60,000 bases of DNA. It comes from Adiantum capillus-veneris (Eukaryota; Streptophyta; Polypodiopsida; Polypodiales; Pteridaceae). Location of the stretch: assembly GCA_014529385.2 (NCBI GenBank), contig CM043961.1, forward strand, positions 10,902,478 to 10,962,477, in the 5' to 3' direction. The stretch's first letter is position 1; every line of letters begins with the position of its first letter. A program made the position numbers and the translations under genes. The notes under the pieces are model-generated. The model was not told where the DNA came from. It worked only from the letters and a program-made list of their open reading frames with translations, and did no database searches. This document shows positions 59,986 through 60,000 of the stretch, piece after piece.

Positions 59986-60000
59986 CTACAAAATAAATAG

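Overview
The window looks like transposon-rich, gene-poor nuclear DNA from a land plant with a large genome. Evidence for this is: two plant-type Ty3/gypsy LTR retrotransposons (a chromovirus and a Tat-like element with two RNase H domains), an initiator-tRNA(Met) primer-binding site, GT-AG introns of 78-93 bp, a histone H3-like gene with long TATA-to-ATG spacing, and many very long dinucleotide tracts. Nothing is bacterial or organellar. The exact taxon is inference: a fern or other non-seed plant would fit, but the sequence does not prove it. No ordinary housekeeping gene is recognisable.

Layout. 1-9 kb: decayed LTR-retroelement remnants on the + strand (protease fragment near 0.2-0.65 kb, long charged polyprotein relic 3.5-7.0 kb ending at a purine tract and LTR start), four copies of a palindrome CATGGATCGCGATCCATG, and a repeat ending in a (CT)n(CA)n tract at 7.9-8.5 kb. 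9.9-13.3 kb: a decayed gag-protease relic on the - strand carrying a threefold ~700-bp tandem duplication, followed by a short CCAC-rich tandem repeat. 14-21 kb: unassigned decayed ORFs, mostly on the - strand, ending with an inverted second copy of the 8-kb repeat. 21-36 kb: mostly non-coding, with a decayed transposase-like gene (24.8-26 kb), about a dozen microsatellites, several of them compound (CT)n(CA)n, a microsatellite-bearing tandem duplication, and an LTR+PBS relic at 35.9-36.1 kb. 37-43.5 kb: a perfect 31-bp hairpin, then a Tat-like gypsy element whose gag-pol frame is intact but stops inside the second RNase H, with no integrase. 43.9-49.3 kb: the only stretch with structured genes: two unrecognised intron-bearing genes on the + strand (A, B), a ~780-bp foldback element with two near-perfect hairpins, and a - strand histone H3-like gene with a canonical ARTKQTA start, a very long tail and one in-frame stop. 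49.4-60 kb: a transposase-like - strand gene split by a complete, very young 8,909-bp chromovirus (1,590-bp LTRs differing at only 2 sites, TSD TCTGT).

How they relate. The chromovirus landed in an exon of the transposase-like gene: removing it together with one TSD leaves the reading frame open across the junction. Genes A, B, the H3-like gene and the transposase-like gene each carry about one visible lesion (frameshift or stop), whereas both gypsy polyproteins nearby run for more than 1,200 codons uninterrupted, so the lesions are probably not assembly noise. A speculative reading is that the 44-60 kb block is one dead, large DNA element in which the transposase-like gene was accompanied by cargo genes including the H3 variant.
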